A stretch of 43,301 nucleotides of DNA from JBMNGG01 sp050949705 (GCA_050949705.1 JBMNGG010000002.1:1-43301), one strand, 5' to 3'. Numbered from the stretch's first letter, positions 33,340 to 41,543 are shown. The notes: a model not told the origin generated them from the sequence alone. Numbers and translations: made by a program.

Positions 33340-33777
33340 TCATTCTTTTCTTATCTTTGAAAACATTCGACGAAAATCCGTCCAAATCCTCTTTGGCAGC
33401 GAAAACATTTTTAGTCTTTTTGTCCTAATAACCATGAACTTTATTTTTCGAAATGCCCTAATAGAAAAATTGTCTAATAATACGAAAAATACAATAACAT
33501 AATGACTAATAAGGTAAAGATATAATAACAACCCAGCTGCGATACCAAAAAATACATATCCTCGAACTTGCCCTAAGCTTATTTTTAAATATGATGCAAA
33601 TGTAATAACAGTAATTATAGCCCAAAAACATAAATCCCCCAGAGCTGTCATAAAAGGCCCCGGGGAAAACAGGTTCCTTAATCTGCGATATATATCAAAT
33701 AAAAATCCGGTAACAAGCCCTATAATAAACGCTGTTGTCAGTAATACGACTTGGGGCTTAATATCCCATAAGCTCAC
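33340..33777 (-). CDS. yabQ: Spore cortex biosynthesis protein YabQ
   Basis: YabQ is a membrane protein needed for spore cortex formation in Bacillus, made under sigma-E control. The 145 aa protein starts SLWDIKPQVVLLTTAFIIG, with about four hydrophobic segments in the first 105 residues and a basic C-terminus (KIKFMVIRTKRLKMF). RRLRNLFSPGPF and DLCFWAII fit the family. The start is GTG at 33777 with GGAGGG 8 bases upstream. I do not see a clear sigma-E promoter directly in front, so it probably shares a transcript with yabP. Confidence 0.9.
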   Translation of the reverse strand: MSLWDIKPQVVLLTTAFIIGLVTGFLFDIYRRLRNLFSPGPFMTALGDLCFWAIITVITFASYLKISLGQVRGYVFFGIAAGLLLYLYLISHYVIVFFVLLDNFSIRAFRKIKFMVIRTKRLKMFSLPKRIWTDFRRMFSKIRKE

Positions 33778-33801
33778 TTAAACCACCCTCCATTTATGCC
33801 T

Positions 33802-34077
33802 TTACCTTAATAAACGACCTAGTAGATTTTTACCTTTTTGTTTGGAGGTGGAACCTTCGTGATATATAAGAGCCTTGATATTGCCCTCTACCACAATTAA
33901 CCCAGCATCTAAGCTGAGCTGTTTCATATACATCTTTTCACCTTTAATTTGAAGCTGCCCTTGATTTGTTTCAAGTATTATTTCATCGTCAGTGAATTTT
34001 TCAACATTTATAACACCATTTACATCAAGTATCTCCCGATCAGTTAAGATAATTTTATCACTATTTTTTTCATCCAC
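33802..34077 (-). CDS. yabP: Sporulation protein YabP (YabP/YqfC family)
   Basis: YabP is a sigma-E dependent sporulation protein. In the 91 aa form the family pattern is clear: LTDREILDVNGVINVEKF, DDEIILETNQGQLQIKGE, MKQLSLDAGLIVVEGNI. I chose GTG at 34077 because GGGGAGGG lies 8 bases upstream. An ATG at 34095 would give 97 aa but has no good site. The chosen Shine-Dalgarno site lies in one arm of a perfect 8-bp hairpin (34085-34126), so initiation may be regulated. The order yabP-yabQ-divIC-yabR matches Bacillus. Confidence 0.88.
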   Translation of the reverse strand: MDEKNSDKIILTDREILDVNGVINVEKFTDDEIILETNQGQLQIKGEKMYMKQLSLDAGLIVVEGNIKALIYHEGSTSKQKGKNLLGRLLR

Positions 34078-34084
34078 AGCAAAA

Positions 34085-34126
34085 ACCCTCCCCATTGGAT
34101 TCTCATTTAATTTTATTCGGGAGGGT
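34085..34126 (-). promoter_or_regulatory. Hairpin covering the yabP ribosome binding site
   Basis: On the minus strand ACCCTCCC (34119-34126) pairs perfectly with GGGAGGGT (34085-34092) across a 26-base loop, then TTTTTG follows. It lies between the spoIID-like stop and the yabP GTG start. The downstream arm contains the yabP Shine-Dalgarno sequence. It could be an intrinsic terminator for spoIID, although the loop is long, or a translational switch. Confidence 0.5.
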
Positions 34127-34137
34127 CCAAGATTATG

Positions 34138-35109
34138 TTATTCCCAGAGCTTTACAATTTCAATATCTTTAAAATAGTAAAGAATTATATCTTCAGGTTT
34201 TTTCCCTTCCTTTGCCATTACATTTGCTCCCCATTGTGAAAGACCTACTCCGTGGCCAAATCCCTTCCCTTCCATAAATACTCGATCACCTTCTATTCTT
34301 AAGCTTGTCAGAAGTGTTGATCTCATGGTCATGCTTCCAAGGGCTATTCGCAACTCCGGAGCAGATACTGTTGCATCACCAATTTTAAGCTGGGTCGCCC
34401 GCCCTGAAGGTCCCCGTTTTGCTATGCTTACATTATTGATAGGTCCTGTCTCTTTACCTAAACTATTTCTTATGACTGAGCTTATCTCATCCTTTGAAAA
34501 TGAGGCAGACCAAGTCCTTTTTCCAGCAGGACCTGCTTTGGCATCCGGGGATTTTGTCACTTTTATATAAGGTGGCTCAGCTTCTTTAAAGTTTAAACCT
34601 TCTTTTGCAGTGGCCGTCATTCCCCCAGCATGGGAATGAAACCATGCTTTTATATAATCCCCTTTATAGGTGGCGACCTCACCCCGTGTCATTTCAACTG
34701 CTTTTTTTATCCTGTCATTGATATTTTCCGGGTTCCAAGCCTGAGCTTCTTCAAAATCTGTAGATATATCGGCTTTACCATATTTCGAACTGCCCTTGTC
34801 CTGAATAAATTCTAATACATAGGTTCTGGCTAATATGGCTTGTGCCGCAAGAGCCTCTACCGGCCAATGATTTTCCATTTCCCCGGCTACAACACCAGCT
34901 ACATAATCCTCTAGTTTCATCTCTTTTACATCATTTGTTTGAATTTCATATACATTTAATATTGGTTCTTTACCATCTCCACGACTTATTTTTTTCGGAA
35001 TATCAGGCACAGTGGGTTTTTTGTCAGGACTGGGTTTCCTTGCACATCCTGCTAGAACAAATGTGACTAGAACAAATGCTAGAGTAAGAATTATCCACCG
35101 TTTATACAT
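34138..35109 (-). CDS. spoIID: SpoIID/LytB family peptidoglycan lytic protein, lipoprotein
   Basis: SpoIID is a lytic transglycosylase that trims glycan strands freed by SpoIIP during forespore engulfment. The start is ATG at 35109 with AGGAGG 6 bases upstream, giving 323 aa; in-frame codons before it lie in the ribosome binding site. An N-terminal hydrophobic stretch ends in the lipobox VLAGC, so it is a predicted lipoprotein. The catalytic-Glu region reads VAGVVAGEMENHWPVEALAA; later blocks are WFHSHAGGMTA and GFGHGVGLSQWGA. Bacillus spoIID is elsewhere, so this may be a LytB-like paralogue rather than spoIID itself. Confidence 0.8.
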   Translation of the reverse strand: MYKRWIILTLAFVLVTFVLAGCARKPSPDKKPTVPDIPKKISRGDGKEPILNVYEIQTNDVKEMKLEDYVAGVVAGEMENHWPVEALAAQAILARTYVLEFIQDKGSSKYGKADISTDFEEAQAWNPENINDRIKKAVEMTRGEVATYKGDYIKAWFHSHAGGMTATAKEGLNFKEAEPPYIKVTKSPDAKAGPAGKRTWSASFSKDEISSVIRNSLGKETGPINNVSIAKRGPSGRATQLKIGDATVSAPELRIALGSMTMRSTLLTSLRIEGDRVFMEGKGFGHGVGLSQWGANVMAKEGKKPEDIILYYFKDIEIVKLWE

Positions 35110-35207
35110 TATTAACCTCCTTGGCAATCAAAGCTATATTAAAAAAATCAATTTGTTCCTATGTGATTAGTATAAGTAGTTAAAAATAATTAATTCTAAA
35201 ACATAAG

Positions 35208-35239
35208 AAAAAAGCAGATCTGTATAGACCTGCTTTTTT
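35208..35239. terminator. Bidirectional terminator hairpin after hup
   Basis: AAAAAAGCAGATCT pairs with AGACCTGCTTTTTT around a GTAT loop (one G-U pair). It has an A-tract on one side and a T-tract on the other, so it can act on either strand. It separates hup from the spoIID-like gene on the minus strand, making spoIID the start of a new unit. I saw no convincing sigma-E promoter in 35110-35207. Confidence 0.8.
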
Positions 35240-35258
35240 AAAAACTATAGATTTCTTA

Positions 35259-35281
35259 AATGCTTTCCACCTGGAAGCATT
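35259..35281. repeat. Imperfect inverted repeat downstream of hup
   Basis: AATGCTTTCC and GGAAGCATT pair with one bulged base around an ACCT loop. It lies between the hup stop and the terminator at 35208-35239. There is no T-run after it, so it is more likely an mRNA 3' stem than a terminator. Confidence 0.45.
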
Positions 35282-35334
35282 CCATCAAAGACTCCTCAAT
35301 AAAAGAAAGTATTTGACAGTTACCTTGAGATATG

Positions 35335-35610
35335 TTATTTATTAATGCTATCTTTTAAGGCTTTGCCTGCCTTAAAGGCTGGGACATTAGCTGCGGGGAT
35401 GTCGATTTCTTCACCAGTTTGTGGATTGCGGCCTTTTCTTGCACTTCTTTCTCTGACTTCAAAAGTGCCAAATCCTACTAACTGAACCTTGTCCCTTTTT
35501 ACGAGTGCTTCTTCCACTGTTTCAATGAAGGCATTCAGAGCTTTCTCAGAATCTTTTTTGGTCATTCCACTCTTTTCAGCCATCACACTAATAAGATCAG
35601 CTTTGTTCAC
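35335..35610 (-). CDS. hup: HU family DNA-binding protein
   Basis: HU is the small dimeric nucleoid protein that bends DNA. The 91 aa product is the standard length: MNKADLISVMAEKSGMTKKD at the start, LVGFGTFEVRERSARKGRNP with the DNA-intercalating arm (GRNPQTGEEI, Pro at its tip), and VPAFKAGKALKDSIN. The start is GTG at 35610 with GGGAGG 7 bases upstream. It follows mazG, a common clostridial arrangement, and is ended by the terminator at 35208-35239. Confidence 0.97.
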   Translation of the reverse strand: MNKADLISVMAEKSGMTKKDSEKALNAFIETVEEALVKRDKVQLVGFGTFEVRERSARKGRNPQTGEEIDIPAANVPAFKAGKALKDSINK

Positions 35611-35662
35611 AAAATTCCCTCCCTGATTGTAATATAATTACTACTGAACTATTCTCCACTTA

Positions 35663-35685
35663 TTGACAAAATCCTTCTTTGTCAA
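35663..35685. repeat. Inverted repeat upstream of hup
   Basis: TTGACAAA and TTTGTCAA form perfect 8-base arms around a 7-base spacer, between the mazG stop and the hup ribosome binding site. It could be a protein-binding operator or an RNA stem. It lacks the T-run of a terminator. TTGACA resembles a -35 on either strand, but no good -10 is found at 16-18 bases, so I do not call a promoter. Confidence 0.5.
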
Positions 35686-35692
35686 AGGAAAT

Positions 35693-36481
35693 CTACAACT
35701 TTTTTTCTAGTTTTTTCCCTTGATCCCATAATTTATCCATTTCCTGTAAACTCATTTCATGTAAACTCCTGTCGGATTTGGCAGCTGCCTCCTCAACATA
35801 TTTAAACCTTCGTATAAATTTTTTTACAGCATCCTTCAGGGCGAGTTCTGGTTCTACTTCCAAAAACCGTGCTACATTTACACATGCAAAAATTAAGTCA
35901 CCTATTTCTTCTGTTATTTTGTCACCAATCCCACCATTATATACCTCTTTAAGCTCGTCCAACTCTTCATAAACCTTATCTAATGCACCATCCACACTTT
36001 CCCAGTCAAAACCTACACGAGCAGCTTTTTCTTGGACCTTAAAAGCTTCCATTAAAGCCGGTAAAGTGTTCGGTAGATTTTTCATACTCTGAGTCTGAGA
36101 TTTAATATCCTTTTCTTCTCGCTTAATATCTTCCCAATTCTTTAATACTTCCCCGGTACCATCTACCGTAACATCACCGAATATATGAGGATGACGCCTT
36201 ATCATCTTTTCACAAACTCCTTGAATTACATCACCTATATCGAATTCTCCCCGTTCTTTGCCAAGATGACAATGGAAGACAATCTGAAGCAGAAGGTCCC
36301 CAAGTTCCTCAATTAAATCCTGTGTATTTTTTCTATTTATAGCATCAATTACTTCATATGCTTCTTCAACAATATATGGTTTTAGCGTCTCATGGGTTTG
36401 AGCCTTGTCCCATGGGCAACCTGGATTTCCCCTTAGTTTGGCCATTATGTCTACAAGGTCTTCCAACGAACGTTTTTCCAA
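35693..36481 (-). CDS. mazG: Nucleoside triphosphate pyrophosphohydrolase MazG
   Basis: MazG hydrolyses (d)NTPs to NMP and PPi and is thought to clean damaged nucleotides. The 262 aa protein has two MazG domains: N-terminal with NPGCPWDKAQTHETLKPYI and the metal motif EELGDLLLQ, and C-terminal with EELDELKE and EEIGDLIFACVNVARFL. Bacillus YabN, at the same map position, carries an extra N-terminal methylase domain that is absent here. The start is TTG at 36481 with AGGAGG 9 bases upstream. It lies 6 bases after the yabM-like gene. Confidence 0.95.
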   Translation of the reverse strand: MEKRSLEDLVDIMAKLRGNPGCPWDKAQTHETLKPYIVEEAYEVIDAINRKNTQDLIEELGDLLLQIVFHCHLGKERGEFDIGDVIQGVCEKMIRRHPHIFGDVTVDGTGEVLKNWEDIKREEKDIKSQTQSMKNLPNTLPALMEAFKVQEKAARVGFDWESVDGALDKVYEELDELKEVYNGGIGDKITEEIGDLIFACVNVARFLEVEPELALKDAVKKFIRRFKYVEEAAAKSDRSLHEMSLQEMDKLWDQGKKLEKKL

Positions 36482-36487
36482 TTAATA

Positions 36488-38092
36488 TTACCTCCTAAAA
36501 AGCTTAAATTTACTAATAATCCCTATAATCCGTTTACCACCGGGTAATAACTCAAGATCTGTTTTCTTGATACCACCAATTAATAAAAGTGATATGGCAT
36601 AAACTAAAGCTCCAAAAGCTATTGTTACTATTGTGGCTTTATTTTGGGGAAAACCGTAAACCACTAAACTTCCATATGCTAATTCAACACCTGCTCCCAT
36701 AAAAATCGATGCTAAAACCGGTTTTATCACCATTTGATTTAAGTCGGTAGTTTGAGCGGTCCAACGCACTACAGCCACAAAGTTTAAAAATGCCGGTATC
36801 AAATAACCAATGACAGTTCCAATAGCTGCACCTTTAATGTTAATATTGGGAATGCCTGTGAGAGCGTAATTAATAATTACTTTAATAACAGCTCCGATTA
36901 ACATGTTTTGAACCGGAATCATTGTCTTGCCTATACCTTGAAGAATACCCGTACTAGTCTGCGTAATGGCTAGGAACACAACTCCCCATGCAAGGAATTT
37001 TAAAGAAATCCCTGCTTCGGCATTTTTATATAACAATACTGTAATTGGTTCTGCCAGTGCATACATGCCCACAGCTGCGGGTAGGGCAAATATAATACTC
37101 ATTCTTATACCGGTTTCTGCCCTTGATGCGACCATTTTCCTATTACCTAAAGCCATAGCTTCAGAAATAGCTGGTACCAAGCTTGCCGACAATGCCGTTG
37201 TTACAACAACAGGCAAATTTATAATCGGTGCTGCCATCCCTGTTAATTGCCCAAAAAGTTCTGTAGCTCGCTTTACTGAAAACCCGGCTTCCTGCAATCG
37301 CTTACTTACTATTGCAGCATCAGCCAGGTTCATAAACGGACTTATAAGCCCTCCTAATGTTATAGGTATAGCGAAAGCAAATAAACGGCGTATTATATGT
37401 ATCGAACTTTCCAGACTGCTGCCAATATCTGATTTAAACTTTAGTAATAAGCTGCTTTTGCTGTTATAATACACAATAATTAGCACTATTAATCCTGCTA
37501 TAGAACCGGCAACCGGGCCAAAAGCTGCTCCAGCTGCGGCATATTCAACACCGTAAGGCAATAAGAGACTAGCCAAAATAAATACAGCTACTACTCGGCC
37601 TATTTGCTCCACTACCTGAGAAACAGCTGAAGGCGTCATATTTTGCAAGCCTTGGAAGAAACCCCGAAAGCAGGACATAATTGACACAAAAAAAATGGCA
37701 GGTGCAATACTTATAATAGGATAATAGGCCTTCGGGTTTTGATATACTTCCAGAGACAGATAATTTGCACCAGCTATCAGAATAAGAGTTAATCCAAGAC
37801 CTACTGAAGCCAGTACAGCTAAAGATACTACAAATATACGATAAGCATTTCTATATCGACCTCGTGCTGCATCTTCCGCAACCATTTTTGAAATAGCCGT
37901 GGGAAGACCGGCAGTTGAAATCGAAAGCAATATCAAATAAATAGGATAAGCCATTTGATAAAGACCCATACCTTCATCCTTTATCATAAGTGCCAAAGGA
38001 ATCCGGTAAAATGCACCTAATACTTTAACTAAAAAACCTGCTATAGTTAGAATCATAGCTCCTTTTAAAAAGGAATCCTTCCTGTGTGCCAA
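36488..38092 (-). CDS. Polysaccharide flippase family membrane protein (YabM/SpoVB type)
   Basis: Members of this MVF/PST branch of the MOP flippase superfamily move lipid-linked sugars across the membrane; SpoVB is needed for spore cortex synthesis and YabM (MurJ-like groups) lies beside spoVT in Bacillus. The 534 aa protein has about 14 hydrophobic segments, beginning LKGAMILTIAGFLVKVLGAF, with YQMAYPIYLI, AGLPTAISKMVAE, FRGFFQGLQNMTPSAVSQ and GILQGIGK. The start is TTG at 38092 with a weak AAAGGCGG site. By position it matches yabM; I cannot tell YabM from SpoVB by sequence alone. Confidence 0.88.
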   Translation of the reverse strand: MAHRKDSFLKGAMILTIAGFLVKVLGAFYRIPLALMIKDEGMGLYQMAYPIYLILLSISTAGLPTAISKMVAEDAARGRYRNAYRIFVVSLAVLASVGLGLTLILIAGANYLSLEVYQNPKAYYPIISIAPAIFFVSIMSCFRGFFQGLQNMTPSAVSQVVEQIGRVVAVFILASLLLPYGVEYAAAGAAFGPVAGSIAGLIVLIIVYYNSKSSLLLKFKSDIGSSLESSIHIIRRLFAFAIPITLGGLISPFMNLADAAIVSKRLQEAGFSVKRATELFGQLTGMAAPIINLPVVVTTALSASLVPAISEAMALGNRKMVASRAETGIRMSIIFALPAAVGMYALAEPITVLLYKNAEAGISLKFLAWGVVFLAITQTSTGILQGIGKTMIPVQNMLIGAVIKVIINYALTGIPNINIKGAAIGTVIGYLIPAFLNFVAVVRWTAQTTDLNQMVIKPVLASIFMGAGVELAYGSLVVYGFPQNKATIVTIAFGALVYAISLLLIGGIKKTDLELLPGGKRIIGIISKFKLFRR

Positions 38093-38126
38093 ATAAATAT
38101 CCGCCTTTCTATTAAACTCTCCATTT

Positions 38127-38155
38127 ATTATATTCTATTCGTTACAAGGCAGCAA
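38127..38155 (-). promoter_or_regulatory. Possible sigma-A promoter for yabM-mazG-hup
   Basis: On the minus strand TTGCTG (38150-38155) is followed after 17 bases by a perfect TATAAT (38127-38132), 35 bases upstream of the flippase start. The -35 matches only in TTG, so the assignment is tentative. The divergent gap 38093-38310 also holds the candidate pckA promoter and nothing else I can name. Confidence 0.4.
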
Positions 38156-38257
38156 TATTATATTTCCTTTATTTCTAATAAAAAATGGTTTTACCGCCTT
38201 CTCTCTAAAATAAGAATGGATCAATAACAAAATAATATCTAGTAAGGGTAAGAAAAA

Positions 38258-38268
38258 TGTTATATAAT
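38258..38268 (+). promoter_or_regulatory. Possible extended -10 for pckA
   Basis: TGTTATATAAT contains an extended -10 (TG, one base, TATATA) and an overlapping TATAAT at 38263-38268. It lies about 43 bases upstream of the pckA ATG. No good -35 is seen at the usual distance, consistent with an extended -10 promoter or one needing an activator. Confidence 0.4.
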
Positions 38269-38310
38269 AGATTTTAAATATATTTTTTCGGAATTGGAGG
38301 TATTCTTGCA

Positions 38311-39879
38311 ATGGAAAAACTAGCCTTAATAGGTCTATTCAATACTAAAAAAGTCTATAAAAATCTTCCCGTCTCACGTCTTGTAGAAGAAGCTTTAAAG
38401 AGAGGAGAAGGTTTTTTAACTGAAAGCGGAGCAATCAATGTTTACACTGGAAAATATACTGGGCGTTCGCCTAATGATAAATTTATAGTCGACGAGGCTT
38501 CGACCCATGACAAAATTTGGTGGGGAAATAATGCATCAATAGATGAGTACAGTTTTGAAAATCTTTATAATCAGCTTTTATCATATCTGCAAAACCGTGA
38601 TATTTTTGTATTTGATGGTTATGCAGGAGCTGACCCCAAGTATCGACTGCCCCTTCGAGTTATTAATGAATATGCATATCAAAATCTTTTCTGCAGGCAG
38701 CTTTTTATTGTTCCATCAAATGAGGAGCTTTTAAGCTTTAATCCCGGCTTTACTGTTATATGTGCACCTGGTTTTAAAGCAAATCCCACAGTAAATAATA
38801 TTAATTCTGAAGCCTTCATATTAATAAGTTTCGAGAAAAAAATGATTCTGATCGGCGGTAGTCAATATGCCGGTGAAATGAAAAAATCCGTATTTTCAGT
38901 TATGAATTATCTTATGCCCGAAGCAGGAGTGCTACCCATGCATTGCTCTGCCAATATAGGAAGAGATAATACAACTGCACTGTTTTTCGGACTATCGGGT
39001 ACTGGAAAGACTACCTTATCTGCAGATCCCTATCGTTTTTTAATTGGTGATGACGAGCATGGCTGGTCTGATGAGGGAATCTTTAACTTTGAAGGCGGCT
39101 GTTATGCCAAGTGTATAAATCTTACACGAGAAAACGAACCTCAGATTTATGATGCGATAAAGTTTGGTTCAGTGTTGGAAAACGTTGTAATAGATGAAAA
39201 AACAAGAATTCCTGATTATCATGATGGTAAAGTCACTGAAAATACCAGAGCAGCTTACCCAGTGGAATATATCCCCGGAGCCGTTATACCGGGTGTCGGA
39301 GGCCATCCAAAGTCCATAGTGTTTTTAACTGCAGATGCCTTTGGTGTTTTACCTCCCATCTCAAAACTTACAAAAGAACAAGCAATGTACTACTTTATAT
39401 CCGGTTATACCAGTAAACTTGCAGGGACTGAAAGAGGTATCACAGAACCTGAAGCTACCTTCTCTTCTTGTTTCGGAGCCCCGTTTTTACCTCTTTCACC
39501 TATGGTTTATGCAAAGATGTTAGGTGAAAAAATTGAAAAGCACGGCTCTAATGTGTTTTTGGTAAACACAGGTTGGTCAGGTGGACCATATGGCGTTGGA
39601 AAGCGCATGAGTTTAAAATATACAAGGGCAATGATCAAAGCAGCGTTAGATGGTGCCCTTGACTTAGTAGAATATGAAAAAGACCCTGTTTTCCATTTAA
39701 TGATGCCAAAAACATGCCCTGACATTCCTAGTGATATGTTAAATCCCAGAAATACTTGGGACGATAAAACCGCCTATGATAAAACTGCATCTAAACTTGC
39801 AGAAAGCTTTGCTAAGAATATCGCTAAATTTTCCGGCATAGCACCGGAAATTATTGCAGCAGGACCGCAAAAGAATTAG
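38311..39879 (+). CDS. pckA: Phosphoenolpyruvate carboxykinase (ATP)
   Basis: It interconverts oxaloacetate + ATP and PEP + CO2 + ADP, at the gluconeogenic branch point, and in some anaerobes runs in the carboxylating direction. The 522 aa protein has the substrate Arg motif TGRSPNDKFIV, the Mg/Mn region GGSQYAGEMKKS and HCSANIG, the P-loop GLSGTGKTTLSAD (Lys near residue 233), kinase-2 LIGDDEHGW and NFEGGCYAK, and the C-terminal NTGWSGGPYGVGKRM. The start is ATG at 38311 with TTGGAGG. It is the only plus-strand gene, inserted between spoVT and yabM, which are adjacent in Bacillus. Confidence 0.97.
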   Translation: MEKLALIGLFNTKKVYKNLPVSRLVEEALKRGEGFLTESGAINVYTGKYTGRSPNDKFIVDEASTHDKIWWGNNASIDEYSFENLYNQLLSYLQNRDIFVFDGYAGADPKYRLPLRVINEYAYQNLFCRQLFIVPSNEELLSFNPGFTVICAPGFKANPTVNNINSEAFILISFEKKMILIGGSQYAGEMKKSVFSVMNYLMPEAGVLPMHCSANIGRDNTTALFFGLSGTGKTTLSADPYRFLIGDDEHGWSDEGIFNFEGGCYAKCINLTRENEPQIYDAIKFGSVLENVVIDEKTRIPDYHDGKVTENTRAAYPVEYIPGAVIPGVGGHPKSIVFLTADAFGVLPPISKLTKEQAMYYFISGYTSKLAGTERGITEPEATFSSCFGAPFLPLSPMVYAKMLGEKIEKHGSNVFLVNTGWSGGPYGVGKRMSLKYTRAMIKAALDGALDLVEYEKDPVFHLMMPKTCPDIPSDMLNPRNTWDDKTAYDKTASKLAESFAKNIAKFSGIAPEIIAAGPQKN

Positions 39880-39890
39880 TAAATATAATA

Positions 39891-39919
39891 AAAAATAGCA
39901 GCTGAAGCTGCTATTTTTT
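39891..39919. terminator. Bidirectional terminator between pckA and spoVT
   Basis: AAAAATAGCAGC pairs with GCTGCTATTTTT around a TGAA loop, with A-rich and T-rich flanks on both sides. It lies 12 bases after the pckA stop and touches the spoVT stop, so it can serve the two convergent genes. Confidence 0.85.
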
Positions 39920-40480
39920 ATTGTTCCATTTGTCTTGCTAAGAATCCTGCCGCCGTTTCGGCTACCTTAACTTCTAAATCACCCATCACGATATCGGGGG
40001 CTTTAGATAGAAGTATTACAGCACCTATGGGATCTCCCTCAGCTATAATAGGGGTAACAACCTGGCTTGAATATTTTGGTTTACCTTCTTCTTCATCTAT
40101 AGTAATCCTTATATAATTTTTTTCACTCGTCTTTTCCACAAGAACAGTTTTACGCTCTTCCATAATCTTTTCCAGAGCTGGACTTACAGACTTGTCCATA
40201 TACTCCTTCTTCGGCGCTCCGGCAACGGCAATAATTGGCATCTCTGTCAGCTATACATGTAATATGATTGACGGAATCATGAAGTGAATCAGCATATTCT
40301 TTGGCAAAGTCCCCCCAGCTCTCCGATAGGAGAATATTTCTTTAAAATAACTTCTCCTTCCCGATCGGTAAATATCTCAAGAGGGTCGCCTTCGCGAATT
40401 CTGAGGGTCCGACGGATTTCTTTGGGTATTACCACTCGGCCCAGATCATCTATGCGCCGAACAATTCCTGTTGCCTTCAA
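39918..40480 (-). CDS. spoVT: Stage V sporulation protein T, two frameshifts
   Basis: SpoVT is a forespore transcription regulator with an N-terminal AbrB swapped-hairpin DNA-binding domain and a C-terminal GAF domain. The N-terminal part (VRRIDDLGRVVIPKEIRR, LRIREGDPLEIFTDREGEV) reads from TTG at 40480 with AAGGAGGG upstream. The frame then breaks at six C at 40311-40316 and again near 40237. Removing one base at each place restores a continuous protein of about 186 aa through GAPKKEYMDK to FLARQMEQ, close to the usual length of 178. I infer sequence error rather than gene loss. Confidence 0.88.
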
Positions 40481-40545
40481 TAAATTTCCCTCCTTGTTTT
40501 CTGGTTTTTTACTTTCACATATAGTATATATCTTACAAGTCAGTT

Positions 40546-41543
40546 CTATTCATTAAAGGCAAACATAAGAAAAGTTATAAAAATTCTTTCAATCTTCGAT
40601 TGTTTTTCCCATTCTGCTAGGTGTTTATGGAATTCCTCTTCTTTTTTTGCGTTCTCTAAATTATAATGAATATAATCCTTAGCATCTTCGAAGCTTAGTG
40701 AAGGTCCTCTCATCGGTAACTTTGATTATATGATAACCAAATTCACTTTTCACAATATCACTAATTTCACCTGGTTTTAAAGCAAAAGCTGCTTCTTCAA
40801 ATTCAGGTACCCATTCTACCCTTCGAAAAGAAAACCTAAATCACCGCCCACATCTTTGGTGCCATCTTTAGAATATTCTTTAGCCATTTCTCCAAAATCT
40901 GCTCCATTTTCAAGTTCTTCAAGGACTTTCTTTGCTGTTTCCTCAGTATCAACCAAAATATGACTTGCCCGAATTTCTGGTGCAGGCAGCTCAAACATAT
41001 CTTTGTTATCATCAAAGTATTTTTTAACTTCTTCGTCTGTTACGTTTATATCTGAAGTTAGCTTGTTCTCTAACATGGTTTATTATTAGCTGCTCTTTCA
41101 TTAAAACTTCAAAAGACTCCCGATCATATCCTTGTTGCTCCAGGTATTTGTCCAAACCCTCTTTTCCACCGTGATATTGTTCCAGTTCAGATATAGGCCT
41201 GTTCAAGTTCCCCTTCTTCTAAAGTAAATATTATTATCTTTTGCATACTGTAACACCAATTGTTCACTTATCATGGCTTCAAGTATCTGTTCTTTTACAT
41301 TTTTTAATACTTTTTTACCTTCATTACTAGAAAAATCTTGGCCCATTTGCCTCTAATGCACTTTTTACTTGGGATACCTGACGATCATATTCAGTCTTTA
41401 GAATATAACTATCGTTAATCTTTGCCATTACTTCTTTTCCATCTACTACTTTACCTTCTGTTTCATCTTTTTGTACAATACCACAACCCGTCAAGGCTAA
41501 AAATATTATTAATAATAGACTTATAGCTTTTAATTATCTTCAT
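40546..41543 (-). CDS. prsA: Foldase lipoprotein, PrsA/SurA parvulin type, multiply frameshifted
   Basis: PrsA-type proteins are extracytoplasmic peptidyl-prolyl isomerases. Read with eight single-base corrections, this is one gene from ATG 41543 (AGGGGGA upstream): a hydrophobic signal ending in the lipobox LALTGC, a SurA_N-like helical region (KTEYDRQVSQVKSALEANG, QILEAMISEQLVLQYAKD), then a parvulin domain (IRASHILVDTEETAKKVL, GADFGEMAKEYSKDG, DVGGDLGF, VPEFEEAAFALKPGEISD, FGYHIIKV). The apparent extra bases are near 41533, 41342, 41227, 41195, 41077, 40830, 40811 and 40706. The stop near 40546 is uncertain. It lies between mfd and spoVT. Confidence 0.8.

Noticed and set aside
35663..35668. 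TTGACA upstream of hup as a -35 element
   Set aside because: No acceptable -10 lies 16-18 bases away on either strand; the motif is better described as half of an inverted repeat.
40237..40316. Programmed frameshifting in spoVT at a run of six G
   Set aside because: A second unrelated shift follows within 80 bases and the next two genes have the same one-sided insertions, so a regulatory slip site is not needed to explain it.
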